Assembly (NCBI GenBank): GCA_018714755.1
Contig: DVMY01000031.1
Span: 1 to 53,387 of the forward strand
Direction: 5' to 3'
Origin: Candidatus Aphodousia faecigallinarum
Lineage (GTDB): Bacteria; Pseudomonadota; Gammaproteobacteria; Burkholderiales; Burkholderiaceae_F
Length of the DNA: 53,387 bases
The position numbers were made by a program, and so were the translations under genes. Each line of letters opens with the position of its first letter. The first letter of the stretch is position 1. Shown in pieces: positions 15,950 through 26,231 of this stretch. The notes beneath the pieces are model-generated. The model was not told the origin of the DNA, made no database searches, and was given only the letters and a program-made list of their open reading frames with translations.

Positions 15950-17140
15950 TTATTCGATGATCTTGGCCACCACACCGGCGCCAACCGTACGACCACCTTC
16001 ACGAACTGCGAAACGCAAGCCTTCGTTCATGGCGATCGGGCTGATCAATTGAACCGTCATCGTGATGTTATCACCAGGCATCACCATTTCGACGCCTTCC
16101 GGCAATTCAATCGTTCCCGTCACGTCCGTCGTGCGGAAGTAGAATTGCGGACGATAACCCTTGAAGAACGGCGTGTGACGACCACCTTCGTCCTTGCTCA
16201 AAACGTACACTTCAGCCGTGAACTTCGTGTGCGGCGTGATCGTGCCCGGCTTGGCCAACACTTGACCACGTTCCACTTCTTCACGCTTCGTGCCACGCAA
16301 CAACACACCAATGTTGTCACCGGCTTGACCTTGGTCGAGCAACTTGCGGAACATTTCCACGCCCGTGCAGGTCGTCTTTTGCGTCGGACGGATACCGACG
16401 ATTTCAATTTCGTCGCCAACCTTCAACACACCGCGTTCCACACGACCCGTCACCACCGTGCCACGACCGGAGATCGAGAACACGTCTTCAACAGGCATCA
16501 AGAACGGATGATCAACGTCACGCACCGGCGTCGGGATGTAGCTGTCCATCGTTTCGGCCAACTTCAAGATGGAGGGAACACCGATTTCAGATTGGTCGCC
16601 TTCCAAAGCCAACTTGGCAGAACCCTTGATGATGGGGATTTCGTCGCCGGGGAAGTTGTAGTTGCTCAACAAATCGCGAACTTCCATTTCCACGAGTTCG
16701 AGCAATTCAGCATCGTCCACCATGTCGCACTTGTTCAAGTACACGATGATGTACGGAACACCCACTTGGCGAGCCAACAGAATGTGTTCACGCGTTTGCG
16801 GCATCGGACCGTCAGCAGCAGACACCACCAAGATCGCACCGTCCATCTGAGCAGCACCCGTGATCATGTTCTTCACATAGTCAGCGTGCCCCGGGCAGTC
16901 AACGTGTGCATAGTGACGATGTTCCGTTTCGTATTCAACGTGGGCCGTGTTAATCGTAATACCACGGGCCTTTTCTTCCGGAGCGGCGTCGATTTGGTCA
17001 TATGCACGGGCTTCACCACCAAACTTGGCAGCCAAAACCGTCGTAATTGCAGCCGTCAACGTCGTCTTACCATGGTCGACGTGACCGATCGTGCCCACGT
17101 TAACGTGGGGCTTGGTGCGTTCAAACTTGCCTTTTGCCAT
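15950..17140 (-). CDS. tuf: Elongation factor Tu
   Basis: 396 aa, [37 protein letters not shown]... Confidence 0.99.
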   Translation of the reverse strand: MAKGKFERTKPHVNVGTIGHVDHGKTTLTAAITTVLAAKFGGEARAYDQIDAAPEEKARGITINTAHVEYETEHRHYAHVDCPGHADYVKNMITGAAQMDGAILVVSAADGPMPQTREHILLARQVGVPYIIVYLNKCDMVDDAELLELVEMEVRDLLSNYNFPGDEIPIIKGSAKLALEGDQSEIGVPSILKLAETMDSYIPTPVRDVDHPFLMPVEDVFSISGRGTVVTGRVERGVLKVGDEIEIVGIRPTQKTTCTGVEMFRKLLDQGQAGDNIGVLLRGTKREEVERGQVLAKPGTITPHTKFTAEVYVLSKDEGGRHTPFFKGYRPQFYFRTTDVTGTIELPEGVEMVMPGDNITMTVQLISPIAMNEGLRFAVREGGRTVGAGVVAKIIE

Positions 17141-17207
17141 GGCGAACTCCTGAACTTTATAACTTAAAAATAAGATCCCGCCTCTTGAGGCGAGTATGTT
17201 AGAAAAC

Positions 17208-17282
<75 letters not shown>

Positions 17283-17308
17283 TGAATATTGGGACTGTCC
17301 ACGAATTG

Positions 17309-17382
17309 TGGAGCGGGTGAAGGGAATCGAACCCTCGTCGTAAGCTTGGAAGGCTTCTGCTCTACCATTGAGCTACACCCGC
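17309..17382 (-). tRNA. tRNA-Gly (TCC anticodon)
   Basis: Reverse complement GCGGGTGTAGCTCAATGGTAGAGCAGAAGCCTTCCAAGCTTACGACGAGGGTTCGATTCCCTTCACCCGCTCCA. Confidence 0.95.
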
Positions 17383-17450
17383 CTGCGTCGAGAGATTTTC
17401 CGCTCCCGCTAGCAATCCTGGTTTCGCTACAGTATAAGCGAGCTATCGCT

Positions 17451-17536
17451 TGGTGGAGGGGGATGGATTCGAACCATCGTAGGCGTAAGCCAACAGATTT
17501 ACAGTCTGCCCCCTTTAGCCACTCGGGCACCCCTCC
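17451..17536 (-). tRNA. tRNA-Tyr (GTA anticodon)
   Basis: Reverse complement GGAGGGGTGCCCGAGTGGCTAAAGGGGGCAGACTGTAAATCTGTTGGC...GGTTCGAATCCATCCCCCTCCACCA; class II tRNA with long variable arm. Confidence 0.95.
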
Positions 17537-17607
17537 GTAGCGAGACAGGCATTATGTAGGGTTTTAAAATAAAAGTCAAGCCATTTTTGCAAAAAAGTTC
17601 CATCTTT

Positions 17608-17934
17608 TTAAATCTCTACCAGTACCATTGCCAACAGACCCCCCAACATCATGTATGTTGCCAAATCCGAAAGCCAGCCCAATAGAGGTTTTTCATTCGT
17701 TAATTCGTCTTGAACTTTTTCCATTCGGCTCTTAAATTCCTCGAAGCTTCCACTGAAATCCTCCCAATCGAAAAGCTCTTTTGGTGTTCGGAAGTAGGCC
17801 ACTATTAACTTCAAAGAAGCCCCCAGCAACATCAACGCTCCTGCTACTGATTCATTTAACAGCATCGCCATGCCAATGCCCGCTAAAGGGGCTGACAAAG
17901 CGATTAGCAATACTTCAAAAGTAGTTTTTTTCAT
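17608..17934 (-). CDS. Hypothetical membrane protein
   Basis: 108 aa with hydrophobic segments at both ends; no family recognised. Confidence 0.6.
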   Translation of the reverse strand: MKKTTFEVLLIALSAPLAGIGMAMLLNESVAGALMLLGASLKLIVAYFRTPKELFDWEDFSGSFEEFKSRMEKVQDELTNEKPLLGWLSDLATYMMLGGLLAMVLVEI

Positions 17935-17985
17935 GGATTTTTATCACTTATACGCGCTACACTAGGCGAGCACAGGAACTTTTTT

Positions 17986-19449
17986 ATGTTTTTTTCCTTT
18001 TCTGAGCCCTCCACCATCGTCGGTTTGGCCGCTATTTTGTTGCAAATCGCCTTAACCGTCGGTGTCATCTTACGTGTCATGCTCACCCGCCACCCGCCGG
18101 GTAGTTCTTTTGCATGGATTTTACTTACCGCCATACTTCCTTACGTTGGCTTCATACTTTACCTGCTTTTCGGAGAACGTACATTAGGTCGTTGGCACGC
18201 CAGAAAGCTTCGCAAAGAAATGCGCAAACGTCGGCAAATTTTCCGACATATTATGCACACTCAAGCCATGGCCCCAGAAAAGTACCGTGAGTTAGCCAGA
18301 CTTGCGACACGTTTAGGCAAATTTCCTCTGACCAAACGTTCTTCATTGCGCTTGCTGGACGATTCTGAAGAAACACTCACTTTGCTGATCCGCGATATCG
18401 ACAACGCAAAAGAGCTGATCGCAATGGAGTTTTACATATGGGATGTCGGGGGGAAGGCCGATGACGTGTCTGCGGCGCTCATACGAGCGGCAAGACGAGG
18501 CGTGCAGTGCTATATCTTAGTTGATGCCATTGGCTCTTCTCGTTTTCTATCAAGCGATTGGGCTCGCATGTTTATTTACGAAGGCATCCATTTGGAAAAA
18601 GCCTTACCCGTTTCACTTTTCAGCGCATTGCTGTCACGGGCAGATATCCGCTTACATCGCAAAATTGCAGTGATTGACTACAGAATAGCCTACAGCGGAA
18701 GTCTCAATATGGTTGACCCTCAATACTTTAAGAAAAACGCTAATGTTGGTCAGTGGGTCGACGCGATGGTTAGAGCCAAAGGAGAAATTGTTCCCAACCT
18801 CTATCATCTCATCCATTTTGACTGGAAAGTGTTGACTGATTCCGAAGTAGTCTTCCCTGAATTCAAAGCCGATATTCAAAATGATTTTGACACGGCTGAC
18901 CAAGCAACAGTTATGATCGTTCCCTCTGGTCCCGGTACGACCAATGACGCCAATCAAAGGCTTATTTTGGAGGCGATTCATCAGGCAAAAAAAAGTATCG
19001 AAATTGTTTCACCCTACTTTATCCCCGGTGAGGCTCTTGCATTAGCCATTCAGAATGCCGCGCTCAAAGAAGTGAAAGTCACTTTGTTGTTACCGGAAAA
19101 AAGTGACGCTTCAATGGTGAATTACGCCGCGCAACGTTACTTTGACGATTTGCTGAAGTCTGGCGTTCACATTTTGCGTTATCACCAAGGAATGCTTCAC
19201 ACAAAAAGCATCACGATTGACGGCGAGCTTTCTTTATTCGGAACAGTCAATATGGATATGCGAAGCATGCACTTGAACTACGAATTGATGCTTTTAGTAT
19301 TCGATGAGGGATTTAGTAAAAAAGTCTCTGCGTTAAATGCTTCGTATTCTGAATTTTCTTCGGAAATCAATCTCTTCTTATGGTACAAACGTTCAGTATT
19401 TGAACGTATGAAAGAAGGGGCGAGTTATTTGCTGTCTCCCCTTCTATAG
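17986..19449 (+). CDS. cls: Cardiolipin synthase (phospholipase D family)
   Basis: 487 aa; N-terminal TM segments, PLD motifs LHRKIAVIDYRIAYSGSLN and LHTKSITIDGELSLFGTVNMDMRS. Confidence 0.93.
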   Translation: MFFSFSEPSTIVGLAAILLQIALTVGVILRVMLTRHPPGSSFAWILLTAILPYVGFILYLLFGERTLGRWHARKLRKEMRKRRQIFRHIMHTQAMAPEKYRELARLATRLGKFPLTKRSSLRLLDDSEETLTLLIRDIDNAKELIAMEFYIWDVGGKADDVSAALIRAARRGVQCYILVDAIGSSRFLSSDWARMFIYEGIHLEKALPVSLFSALLSRADIRLHRKIAVIDYRIAYSGSLNMVDPQYFKKNANVGQWVDAMVRAKGEIVPNLYHLIHFDWKVLTDSEVVFPEFKADIQNDFDTADQATVMIVPSGPGTTNDANQRLILEAIHQAKKSIEIVSPYFIPGEALALAIQNAALKEVKVTLLLPEKSDASMVNYAAQRYFDDLLKSGVHILRYHQGMLHTKSITIDGELSLFGTVNMDMRSMHLNYELMLLVFDEGFSKKVSALNASYSEFSSEINLFLWYKRSVFERMKEGASYLLSPLL

Positions 19450-19471
19450 CAAACAGTTTGTGGCTTGATCA

Positions 19472-19882
19472 TCACTCTGTACTCTCACGCTTACGTTCTT
19501 GCACCACAATGGCATCTTCCACCGTCTGCTCGCGAGAACGAAATTTCATTTTCCGTCCAGGAGTCTGCCCTTCCCTGGCCTCTCTAACCGGCTCTGTATC
19601 CGGTCTTTGATCAGGATTGACTCGCATGCCCTGCCATTGCTGTCTTTGTCTGCGATATAAGTTATCCAATGGGCTGCCATAGATCCAGCGGTAAATTAAT
19701 CCCCCAATCACAACGACCGCTATCAGACCCAAGGCTAACATGGCAAAAAAACCAAACACCGGCAACAATAAAATACCCAGACCAATGACAACGGCGATAA
19801 TCGCCGCACTTATCAAAAAACGAACAAGCGGATTTTGGGGCTCGGGGTTGGGAGAACCTCCTCGATATATGTAAATGGGCAT
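19472..19882 (-). CDS. Hypothetical membrane protein
   Basis: 136 aa, two hydrophobic stretches then a charged C-terminus; no family recognised. Confidence 0.6.
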   Translation of the reverse strand: MPIYIYRGGSPNPEPQNPLVRFLISAAIIAVVIGLGILLLPVFGFFAMLALGLIAVVVIGGLIYRWIYGSPLDNLYRRQRQQWQGMRVNPDQRPDTEPVREAREGQTPGRKMKFRSREQTVEDAIVVQERKRESTE

Positions 19883-20172
19883 TGCTTTTATTAATCCTTA
19901 AATTTTCATTCAGTCACTAGAATAATTTATAGGTATTACTAAAACTTTGCGAATGAAATCGTGTCCATTCTTTGCTCGGTCTGGGCAACCTGTGGGTTCA
20001 TTATGTGAAAAACTCTTTTTATTTCACCTGTTAGAAGACCCTAAGACTTAAATGCAAAGTCGGTTAGTGAAAACACTTAGAAACAATTTAGCAGAGCCAA
20101 TTGCCATTTTTTTTAATTTTCCGCTTAAAACGTTCGCAAAATTTCGTGTTTTTAGCGAAAATTACGCCAATC

Positions 20173-20976
20173 ATGAATACAAATACTTTATCGAATAATA
20201 ATTTGCCCGACGTGCAGTCAAGCGCAGACCCCCGTAACATCGACATTGAATATGTCGGCGTGAAAGGCATTGAGTTGCCCATTAGCGTTCAAAGTGCGAG
20301 CGGCACGCAGCCAACCGTTGCTCAAATCGGCATGTACGTAGCGTTGCCCGCTGAACACAAAGGCACGCACATGTCTCGCTTTCTCGGACTGCTCAAAGAG
20401 CATAGTGAGCCATTATGCAAGTCCTCGTTAATCAAATTAATGGGCGACATGCTCTCTACCCTTGAATCACACGCTGGACGAATTGACTTTGATTTCCCGT
20501 TTTTCGTTAAAAAATCAGCTCCGATCTCAAAATTGGAAAGCTTAATGAACTATCGAGTTCATTACCGGGTGGAACATAAAAACGGAAATACTACTGTCAC
20601 TCAAACTGTAACGGTTCCGGTTACGAGTTTGTGTCCTTGCAGCAAAGAAATCTCTAATTACGGCGCTCACAATCAACGCTCTCATGTCACTATTGCCGCT
20701 AAACTCAAAGGCGATTTGTCGCTTGAGCAACAAATCCGTTACGCAGAACAGAGTGCATCGTGCGAGTTATGGAGTCGCCTGAAACGTGTGGATGAAAAAT
20801 TCGTAACCGAAAGCGCTTACGAAAATCCAAAATTTGTCGAGGATTTGGTGCGCGATGTTGCTGTAGCCTTAAACAATGATAAAAACATTCAAGCTTATAG
20901 CGTACAAGCCGAAAATTTTGAATCCATTCACAATCACTCTGCTTTCGCGCAGATAACGTGCGGTTGCATGGATTAA
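20173..20976 (+). CDS. folE2: GTP cyclohydrolase FolE2 (type IB)
   Basis: LPDVQSSADPRNIDIEYVGVKGIELPI, SLCPCSKEIS, GAHNQRSHV; start taken at MNTNTLSNN. Confidence 0.92.
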   Translation: MNTNTLSNNNLPDVQSSADPRNIDIEYVGVKGIELPISVQSASGTQPTVAQIGMYVALPAEHKGTHMSRFLGLLKEHSEPLCKSSLIKLMGDMLSTLESHAGRIDFDFPFFVKKSAPISKLESLMNYRVHYRVEHKNGNTTVTQTVTVPVTSLCPCSKEISNYGAHNQRSHVTIAAKLKGDLSLEQQIRYAEQSASCELWSRLKRVDEKFVTESAYENPKFVEDLVRDVAVALNNDKNIQAYSVQAENFESIHNHSAFAQITCGCMD

Positions 20977-21048
20977 AGTTTTCCAACCCGATCCAATGAA
21001 TACGAAACTTTTATCGCAACCATTTTTGCATTTGATTAGATAGTTACC

Positions 21049-22767
21049 ATGCTCAATGAACAAAAAAATGCGATTATCTCGCTTTTTAATCAAGCGCTCG
21101 AAGACATGGGCGTAACGCAAACCAATGTTTTACTGGAGCGTCCTAAAGTTGCCGCTCATGGGGACCTTGCCTGTAATGTTGCCATGCAATTGGCCCGCCA
21201 GCTCAAAACGAATCCTCGCGCAATTGCTACTGAATTAGTTAATCGAATTCAGTCTCAGCCGCAATGCGCCGACCTAATAGAGGGCTTCGAAATCGCCGGT
21301 CCTGGATTCATCAACATGCGATTGAGCCAAAATGCAAAAACTTTTGCAGTCCGCAAGGTACTTCGCTTAGGTTCTAATTTTGGTCACAATACGGACCACG
21401 ATGGAGAAAAAATCCTCATTGAGTATGTTTCGGCCAACCCAACTGGGCCATTACACTTGGGACATGCTCGTCAAGGAGCGTTGGGCGACGTGCTATCCAA
21501 CTTAATGAAAACGCAGGGCTGGAAAGTTTGCCGCGAGTTCTACTACAACGACGCAGGCGTTCAAATTCAAACACTCACCGATTCGGTCCAGCTTCGTATC
21601 AAAGAGTTGCAAGGCGAAACCATCACCTTTCCTGAAAATGGTTATCAAGGCCTTTACATTAAAGATATCGCCCGCGATTTTCTTGATAAAAAGACAATTC
21701 AAACTCGCGAAGGCCAGAGCATCACAGCTTCCGGAGACGTCAGCGATACGGCAAACATTCGTGCTTTTTCGGTCGCTTACCTAAAAAATGAACAAGACAG
21801 TGATTTGAGCGCACTAGGAGTCTCTTTTGACAACTTTTATTTGGAAAGCTCTCTTTATTCTGATGGGTTAGTGGAAAGAGCGGTTAACGCTCTGATCGCC
21901 TCCGGGCATACATACGAACAAGACGGCGCTCTTTGGCTGCGCACGACTGATTTCAAAGAATTCGGCGATGACAAAGACCGCGTCATGCGTAAGCAGGACG
22001 GGCATTACACCTATTTTGTCCCCGATGTCGCCTACCACTTAAGCAAATTTGAACGCGGTTACATCAAAGCGGTGGACATTCAAGGATCTGATCACCATGG
22101 CACAACCGCTCGTGTAAGAATTGGCGTGCAAGTGGCCGGACAACAATTAGGACTTGACATTCCTAAGGTTTTCCCGATTTATGTTTTGCACAAGATGCTC
22201 AAAGTTATTAAAGATGGCGTGGAAGTCAAAATGAGTAAGCGCTCCGGCACTTATGTAACTTTGCGCGACCTAGTCAATTGGGTCGGTCGGGATGCCGCGC
22301 GCTTCTTCCTCGTCAGCCGAAAAGCCGACAGTGAGTTTGTTTTTGACATCGACCTTGCCTTGTCTCAATCTGATGAAAATCCCGTTTACTACCTGCAATA
22401 TGCCCACGCTCGAATCTGCTCGGTTTTAACGCAAGCTAAAGAAAAGGGATTTGACATCCCCGGCCAAGAAGCCATTGAATCTATGGACCTGTCCGCCTTG
22501 GATGATAAAAACGCCCAGGCACTTATCGCTCGCATTAGCGAATTCCCTGAAACGCTTTCTGTGGCCGCTAAGGAATGTGCACCGCACACACTCTGCTTCT
22601 ATTTGAAAGACTTGGCGGGCGATTTCCATGCTTTCTATAACGCAGAACGGGTGCTGGTTGATGATGCCAATGTCCGTAATGCGCGATTGGCTCTTTTGTT
22701 AGCCGCTCGTCAGGTTCTTCACAACGGCCTGGATCTTTTGGGCGTTAGCGCTCCCGAGAAAATGTAA
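21049..22767 (+). CDS. argS: Arginine--tRNA ligase
   Basis: 572 aa; [26 protein letters not shown]-terminal anticodon-binding domain. Confidence 0.97.
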   Translation: MLNEQKNAIISLFNQALEDMGVTQTNVLLERPKVAAHGDLACNVAMQLARQLKTNPRAIATELVNRIQSQPQCADLIEGFEIAGPGFINMRLSQNAKTFAVRKVLRLGSNFGHNTDHDGEKILIEYVSANPTGPLHLGHARQGALGDVLSNLMKTQGWKVCREFYYNDAGVQIQTLTDSVQLRIKELQGETITFPENGYQGLYIKDIARDFLDKKTIQTREGQSITASGDVSDTANIRAFSVAYLKNEQDSDLSALGVSFDNFYLESSLYSDGLVERAVNALIASGHTYEQDGALWLRTTDFKEFGDDKDRVMRKQDGHYTYFVPDVAYHLSKFERGYIKAVDIQGSDHHGTTARVRIGVQVAGQQLGLDIPKVFPIYVLHKMLKVIKDGVEVKMSKRSGTYVTLRDLVNWVGRDAARFFLVSRKADSEFVFDIDLALSQSDENPVYYLQYAHARICSVLTQAKEKGFDIPGQEAIESMDLSALDDKNAQALIARISEFPETLSVAAKECAPHTLCFYLKDLAGDFHAFYNAERVLVDDANVRNARLALLLAARQVLHNGLDLLGVSAPEKM

Positions 22768-22776
22768 GGAATAAAC

Positions 22777-23322
22777 ATGGCAATGACACAAAATAAGAGT
22801 TCCTTTTGGCTGGGCACCATGGTGGGTGTTCTGATTGGATGCGTCGCGTGTGCTGCCGTTGCACTCTTCATCACCAATGCTCCCATTCCATTTGTTGAAA
22901 AAGTACAAAAGCAATCTACTCCGGTGGATGCCGCCGCCCTCGACGGCAAGGATCCTAATGGTGCTCTTTATGATGCCGCGTCCCGGGGCACACCTGCTGA
23001 TGACGCACTCTCCGCCATAAAAACGGTGCAAGCGCCAACAGCACATGAACGTGCGCAAGAACCGAATAACGCTGCCGAAATAACAACGGGGGAAAGCTAC
23101 AGCATTCAGGCAGGCGCATTTCGCAATGCCAAGGACGCTGAAAAAATACGTACGGACCTAGCTTTTATCGCACTGGAAGCCGACGTCGTTAAATCGACGG
23201 ATGCGGGGATTACGCTTTATCGAGTGTTTCTTGGCCCGTTTGATACCGCTCGTGAAGCCAATGAACTGCAACAACGTCTCACTTCCAACGGCTTTGACGC
23301 GATGGTGGTAAAGAATAAATGA
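22777..23322 (+). CDS. SPOR-domain membrane protein (FtsN-like)
   Basis: One N-terminal TM helix, C-terminal YSIQAGAFRNAKDAEKIRTDLAFIALEADV...YRVFLGPF SPOR repeat. Confidence 0.85.
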   Translation: MAMTQNKSSFWLGTMVGVLIGCVACAAVALFITNAPIPFVEKVQKQSTPVDAAALDGKDPNGALYDAASRGTPADDALSAIKTVQAPTAHERAQEPNNAAEITTGESYSIQAGAFRNAKDAEKIRTDLAFIALEADVVKSTDAGITLYRVFLGPFDTAREANELQQRLTSNGFDAMVVKNK

Positions 23323-23945
23323 GACAATTTTGGTGCGCGGCCGCTTGTGTGTTAACTATTCTTAGTGCACCGGTCGAAGCTTTTGAGGCAGTGGCGGGGA
23401 AGGATTTTCGTTTAATCGAACCAACGGTTGACTCCACAAACGAAAAAATTGAAGTCATTGACTTCTTTGCATACACCTGCGCCCACTGCCAGCGTTTAGC
23501 TCCGCTGTTGGAAGACTGGATAAAAAAACAGCCCGAAGATGTTCTTGTCAGGCGGGTTCCTGTTGCTTGGGAGCCAACGACTCAGTTCTTATCTAAAATT
23601 TTTTATACCTTTGAAGCCCTCGGTCGAATTGAGGATTTACACCCCATTTTTTGGCAGGATATTCTTGCCGGTCAGATCACCAGTGAAGCCGACCTGCAAA
23701 AGTGGCTTCAGAACAATAAAGTGAATATTGATGACTGGAATCGAGCCTACAATTCATTCTCAGTCACCATGAAAACGCAACAAGCTCTGCAAACTTGGCA
23801 AAATTATCAATTAGACGCCACTCCCTACATAGCAGTTGCGGGTAAATATTTAACCGCTCCTCATTTAGCGGGGACTCGGCAAAAAACAATTCAAGTGCTT
23901 GATTGGCTCATTGAGCACGAACGACAACTACGTCAAAAACATTAA
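23319..23945 (+). CDS. dsbA: Thiol:disulfide interchange protein, DsbA family
   Basis: 208 aa; signal peptide, IEVIDFFAYTCAHCQRLAP active site (CAHC), cis-Pro region ATPYIAVAGKYL. Confidence 0.85.
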   Translation: MRQFWCAAACVLTILSAPVEAFEAVAGKDFRLIEPTVDSTNEKIEVIDFFAYTCAHCQRLAPLLEDWIKKQPEDVLVRRVPVAWEPTTQFLSKIFYTFEALGRIEDLHPIFWQDILAGQITSEADLQKWLQNNKVNIDDWNRAYNSFSVTMKTQQALQTWQNYQLDATPYIAVAGKYLTAPHLAGTRQKTIQVLDWLIEHERQLRQKH

Positions 23946-23960
23946 ATTAGGCATAGCATC

Positions 23961-25340
23961 ATGCAAATAGATCCTTCCATTTTTAAAGCTTATGACATTC
24001 GCGGTGTCGTCGATAAAACATTAACGGAACAGGCCGCTCGGGCCATTGGCCAAGCCCTTGGCGCATTGGCCTCAGAAAAAAACATCGATACGCTTTGCGT
24101 TGGCCGTGACGGACGACTCTCCGGACCAAAACTTTCCAAAGCGTTAATGGAAGGTCTCACGGATATGGGGGTGAATGTCAAATCAATTGGCATGACACCC
24201 ACCCCTGTTTTGTATTTCGCTACTTTTTTAACGGAAACGGGATCTGGCATCGCCGTGACGGGCAGTCACAATCCTCCTGAATACAACGGGTTAAAAATGA
24301 TGATGGCGAAAGACACGCTTTACGGGGAAGGCATTCAAGCCCTGCGTGATCGGATTGAACAAGGGATCACACCCTCTGACAAAAAAGGAACAATCGAAGA
24401 AATTGATGTCCTGACTCCTTACCTTGCCAAAGTTACCAGCGATGTAAAACTCTCTCGCCCAATGAAGATTGCCATTGATTGCGGCAACGGCGTTACCGGT
24501 CCTGTCGCTATGGAATTATTCCAAAGGCTGGGCTGCGAAATCACACCGCTTTTTACCGAAATTGACGGTCACTTCCCGCACCATCATCCAGATCCTTCAA
24601 AGCCAGCCAACTTAGCGGATCTAATCGAGACGGTTAAAACAACGGATGTGGAATTGGGTTTAGCTTTTGACGGTGATGGTGACCGTTTAGGAGTTGTCAC
24701 AAAATCCGGGCAAATTATCTACCCGGATCGCCAAATTATGCTTTTTGCCGCTGACATCCTTAAGCACAATCCCGGCGCTCCCATCATTTACGATGTCAAG
24801 TGCACCCGTCGGTTGGTTCCTTGGATAAAAGAGCATGGCGGCGTTCCGACCATCTGCCGCACCGGCCACTCTTTGGTAAAAGCAAAACTGAAAGAAACTC
24901 AGGCTCCATTCGCCGGTGAAATGAGCGGACACCTCTTCTTTAATGATAAACGTTGGCCCGGATTTGACGATGGCTTGTACGCCGGCGCCCGCATTTTGGA
25001 AATTTTGTCTCGCTTTGACAATCCATCCGAAGTACTTGAAGCCCTGCCTTCTGCCGTAAATACGCCAGAATTGCACATTGAAATGGCCGAAGGTGAAAAC
25101 AAGCGTTTTGTCGAAAAGCTTCAAAAACAACTTCATTTTGATGATGCAACCGATGTCATTACTATCGACGGCATTCGCGTGGAGTGGGAAGACGGTTTCG
25201 CCTTGGCTCGCTCCTCAAATACCACGCCTGTTGTTGTGCTTCGCCTCGAAGGGGATACGACTGAGGCATTGGAGCGCATTAAAAAACGCTTTGCAGAGGC
25301 GTTAAAGTCGGTGGATCCGTCCATCGTTTTACCGTTTTAA
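23961..25340 (+). CDS. Phosphomannomutase/phosphoglucomutase
   Basis: 459 aa; FKAYDIRGVVD, VTGSHNPPEYNGLKMM, AFDGDGDRLGVV, GEMSGHLFF. Confidence 0.93.
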   Translation: MQIDPSIFKAYDIRGVVDKTLTEQAARAIGQALGALASEKNIDTLCVGRDGRLSGPKLSKALMEGLTDMGVNVKSIGMTPTPVLYFATFLTETGSGIAVTGSHNPPEYNGLKMMMAKDTLYGEGIQALRDRIEQGITPSDKKGTIEEIDVLTPYLAKVTSDVKLSRPMKIAIDCGNGVTGPVAMELFQRLGCEITPLFTEIDGHFPHHHPDPSKPANLADLIETVKTTDVELGLAFDGDGDRLGVVTKSGQIIYPDRQIMLFAADILKHNPGAPIIYDVKCTRRLVPWIKEHGGVPTICRTGHSLVKAKLKETQAPFAGEMSGHLFFNDKRWPGFDDGLYAGARILEILSRFDNPSEVLEALPSAVNTPELHIEMAEGENKRFVEKLQKQLHFDDATDVITIDGIRVEWEDGFALARSSNTTPVVVLRLEGDTTEALERIKKRFAEALKSVDPSIVLPF

Positions 25341-25356
25341 ATTTGGGTAGAGACTT

Positions 25357-26139
25357 ATGTCGATGAATGTCTTTATTACCGGCGCTTCCAGCGGGATCGG
25401 AGCCGCGTTGGCCCGCGAGTTCGCTTCTCGAGGCGCTACACTAGGGCTGATGGCTCGCCGTCAGGACGCTCTTGATGAATTAATCAAGACCTTACCCAAT
25501 AGTGAGCTCCATCACAGTTACGCCTGCGATGTTACAGACCGTATAAAACTCATTTCCATGGCCAGGGAGTTTGACCAGAAAGTTGGCGGAGCCGATATTG
25601 TAGTTGCTAACGCAGGCATTAGCGTTGGCGTTAAAACTCAATACTTTGAAGACTTAGAAGTCATGGAAAAGGTGTACGCCACAAATGTATTTGCCATGGC
25701 AAGTACTTTTCACGCATTCATTGAACCCATGATGCAAAGAAAGCGGGGGACCCTGGTTGGGATCGGCAGTGTCGGAGGAATCCGAGGCATGCCCGGTACT
25801 GAAGCCTATTGTTCTAGTAAATCGGCGGTCATCACGTACTGTGAGAGTTTGCGCGTTGAAATGAAAAAACACGGCATTCAGGTCACCACTATCAGTCCCG
25901 GCTTTGTCAAAACGCCGCTCACCGACGTGAATCCTTATCCGATGCCTTTCATCCTCACGCCTGACGAATTCGCCAAGCGTGCGGTCAACGCCATCCTTGC
26001 TGGAAGATCTTATGCGACCATCCCTTGGCAAATGGGCGTTGTCGCTAAATTGCTGCGGATTTTACCCAATCCTCTTTTCGATAAAATATTTGGAAACCGT
26101 AAACAAAAGCCCCGCAATTCTGAAATTCACCGTGCCTAA
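25357..26139 (+). CDS. SDR family oxidoreductase
   Basis: TGASSGIGAALAREF, NAGIS, AYCSSKSAV. Confidence 0.9.
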   Translation: MSMNVFITGASSGIGAALAREFASRGATLGLMARRQDALDELIKTLPNSELHHSYACDVTDRIKLISMAREFDQKVGGADIVVANAGISVGVKTQYFEDLEVMEKVYATNVFAMASTFHAFIEPMMQRKRGTLVGIGSVGGIRGMPGTEAYCSSKSAVITYCESLRVEMKKHGIQVTTISPGFVKTPLTDVNPYPMPFILTPDEFAKRAVNAILAGRSYATIPWQMGVVAKLLRILPNPLFDKIFGNRKQKPRNSEIHRA

Positions 26140-26154
26140 TACACGGGCAATCGC

Positions 26155-26190
26155 TCCCCATTTCTAAACCAAACGAAATGGGGATTTCTT
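26155..26190. terminator. Rho-independent terminator between SDR gene and recQ (convergent)
   Basis: TCCCCATTTC TAAACCAAAC GAAATGGGGA TTTCTT, perfect 10-bp stem. Confidence 0.75.
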
Positions 26191-26231
26191 ATCCTTCAGA
26201 CAGAAAAAAAGAATTCTTATTTTAGAAGCAA

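Noticed and set aside
19960-20100. Possible 6S RNA or folate/preQ1 riboswitch upstream of folE2
   Set aside because: Could not fold or match any conserved core by eye; left only as an unexplained intergenic region.
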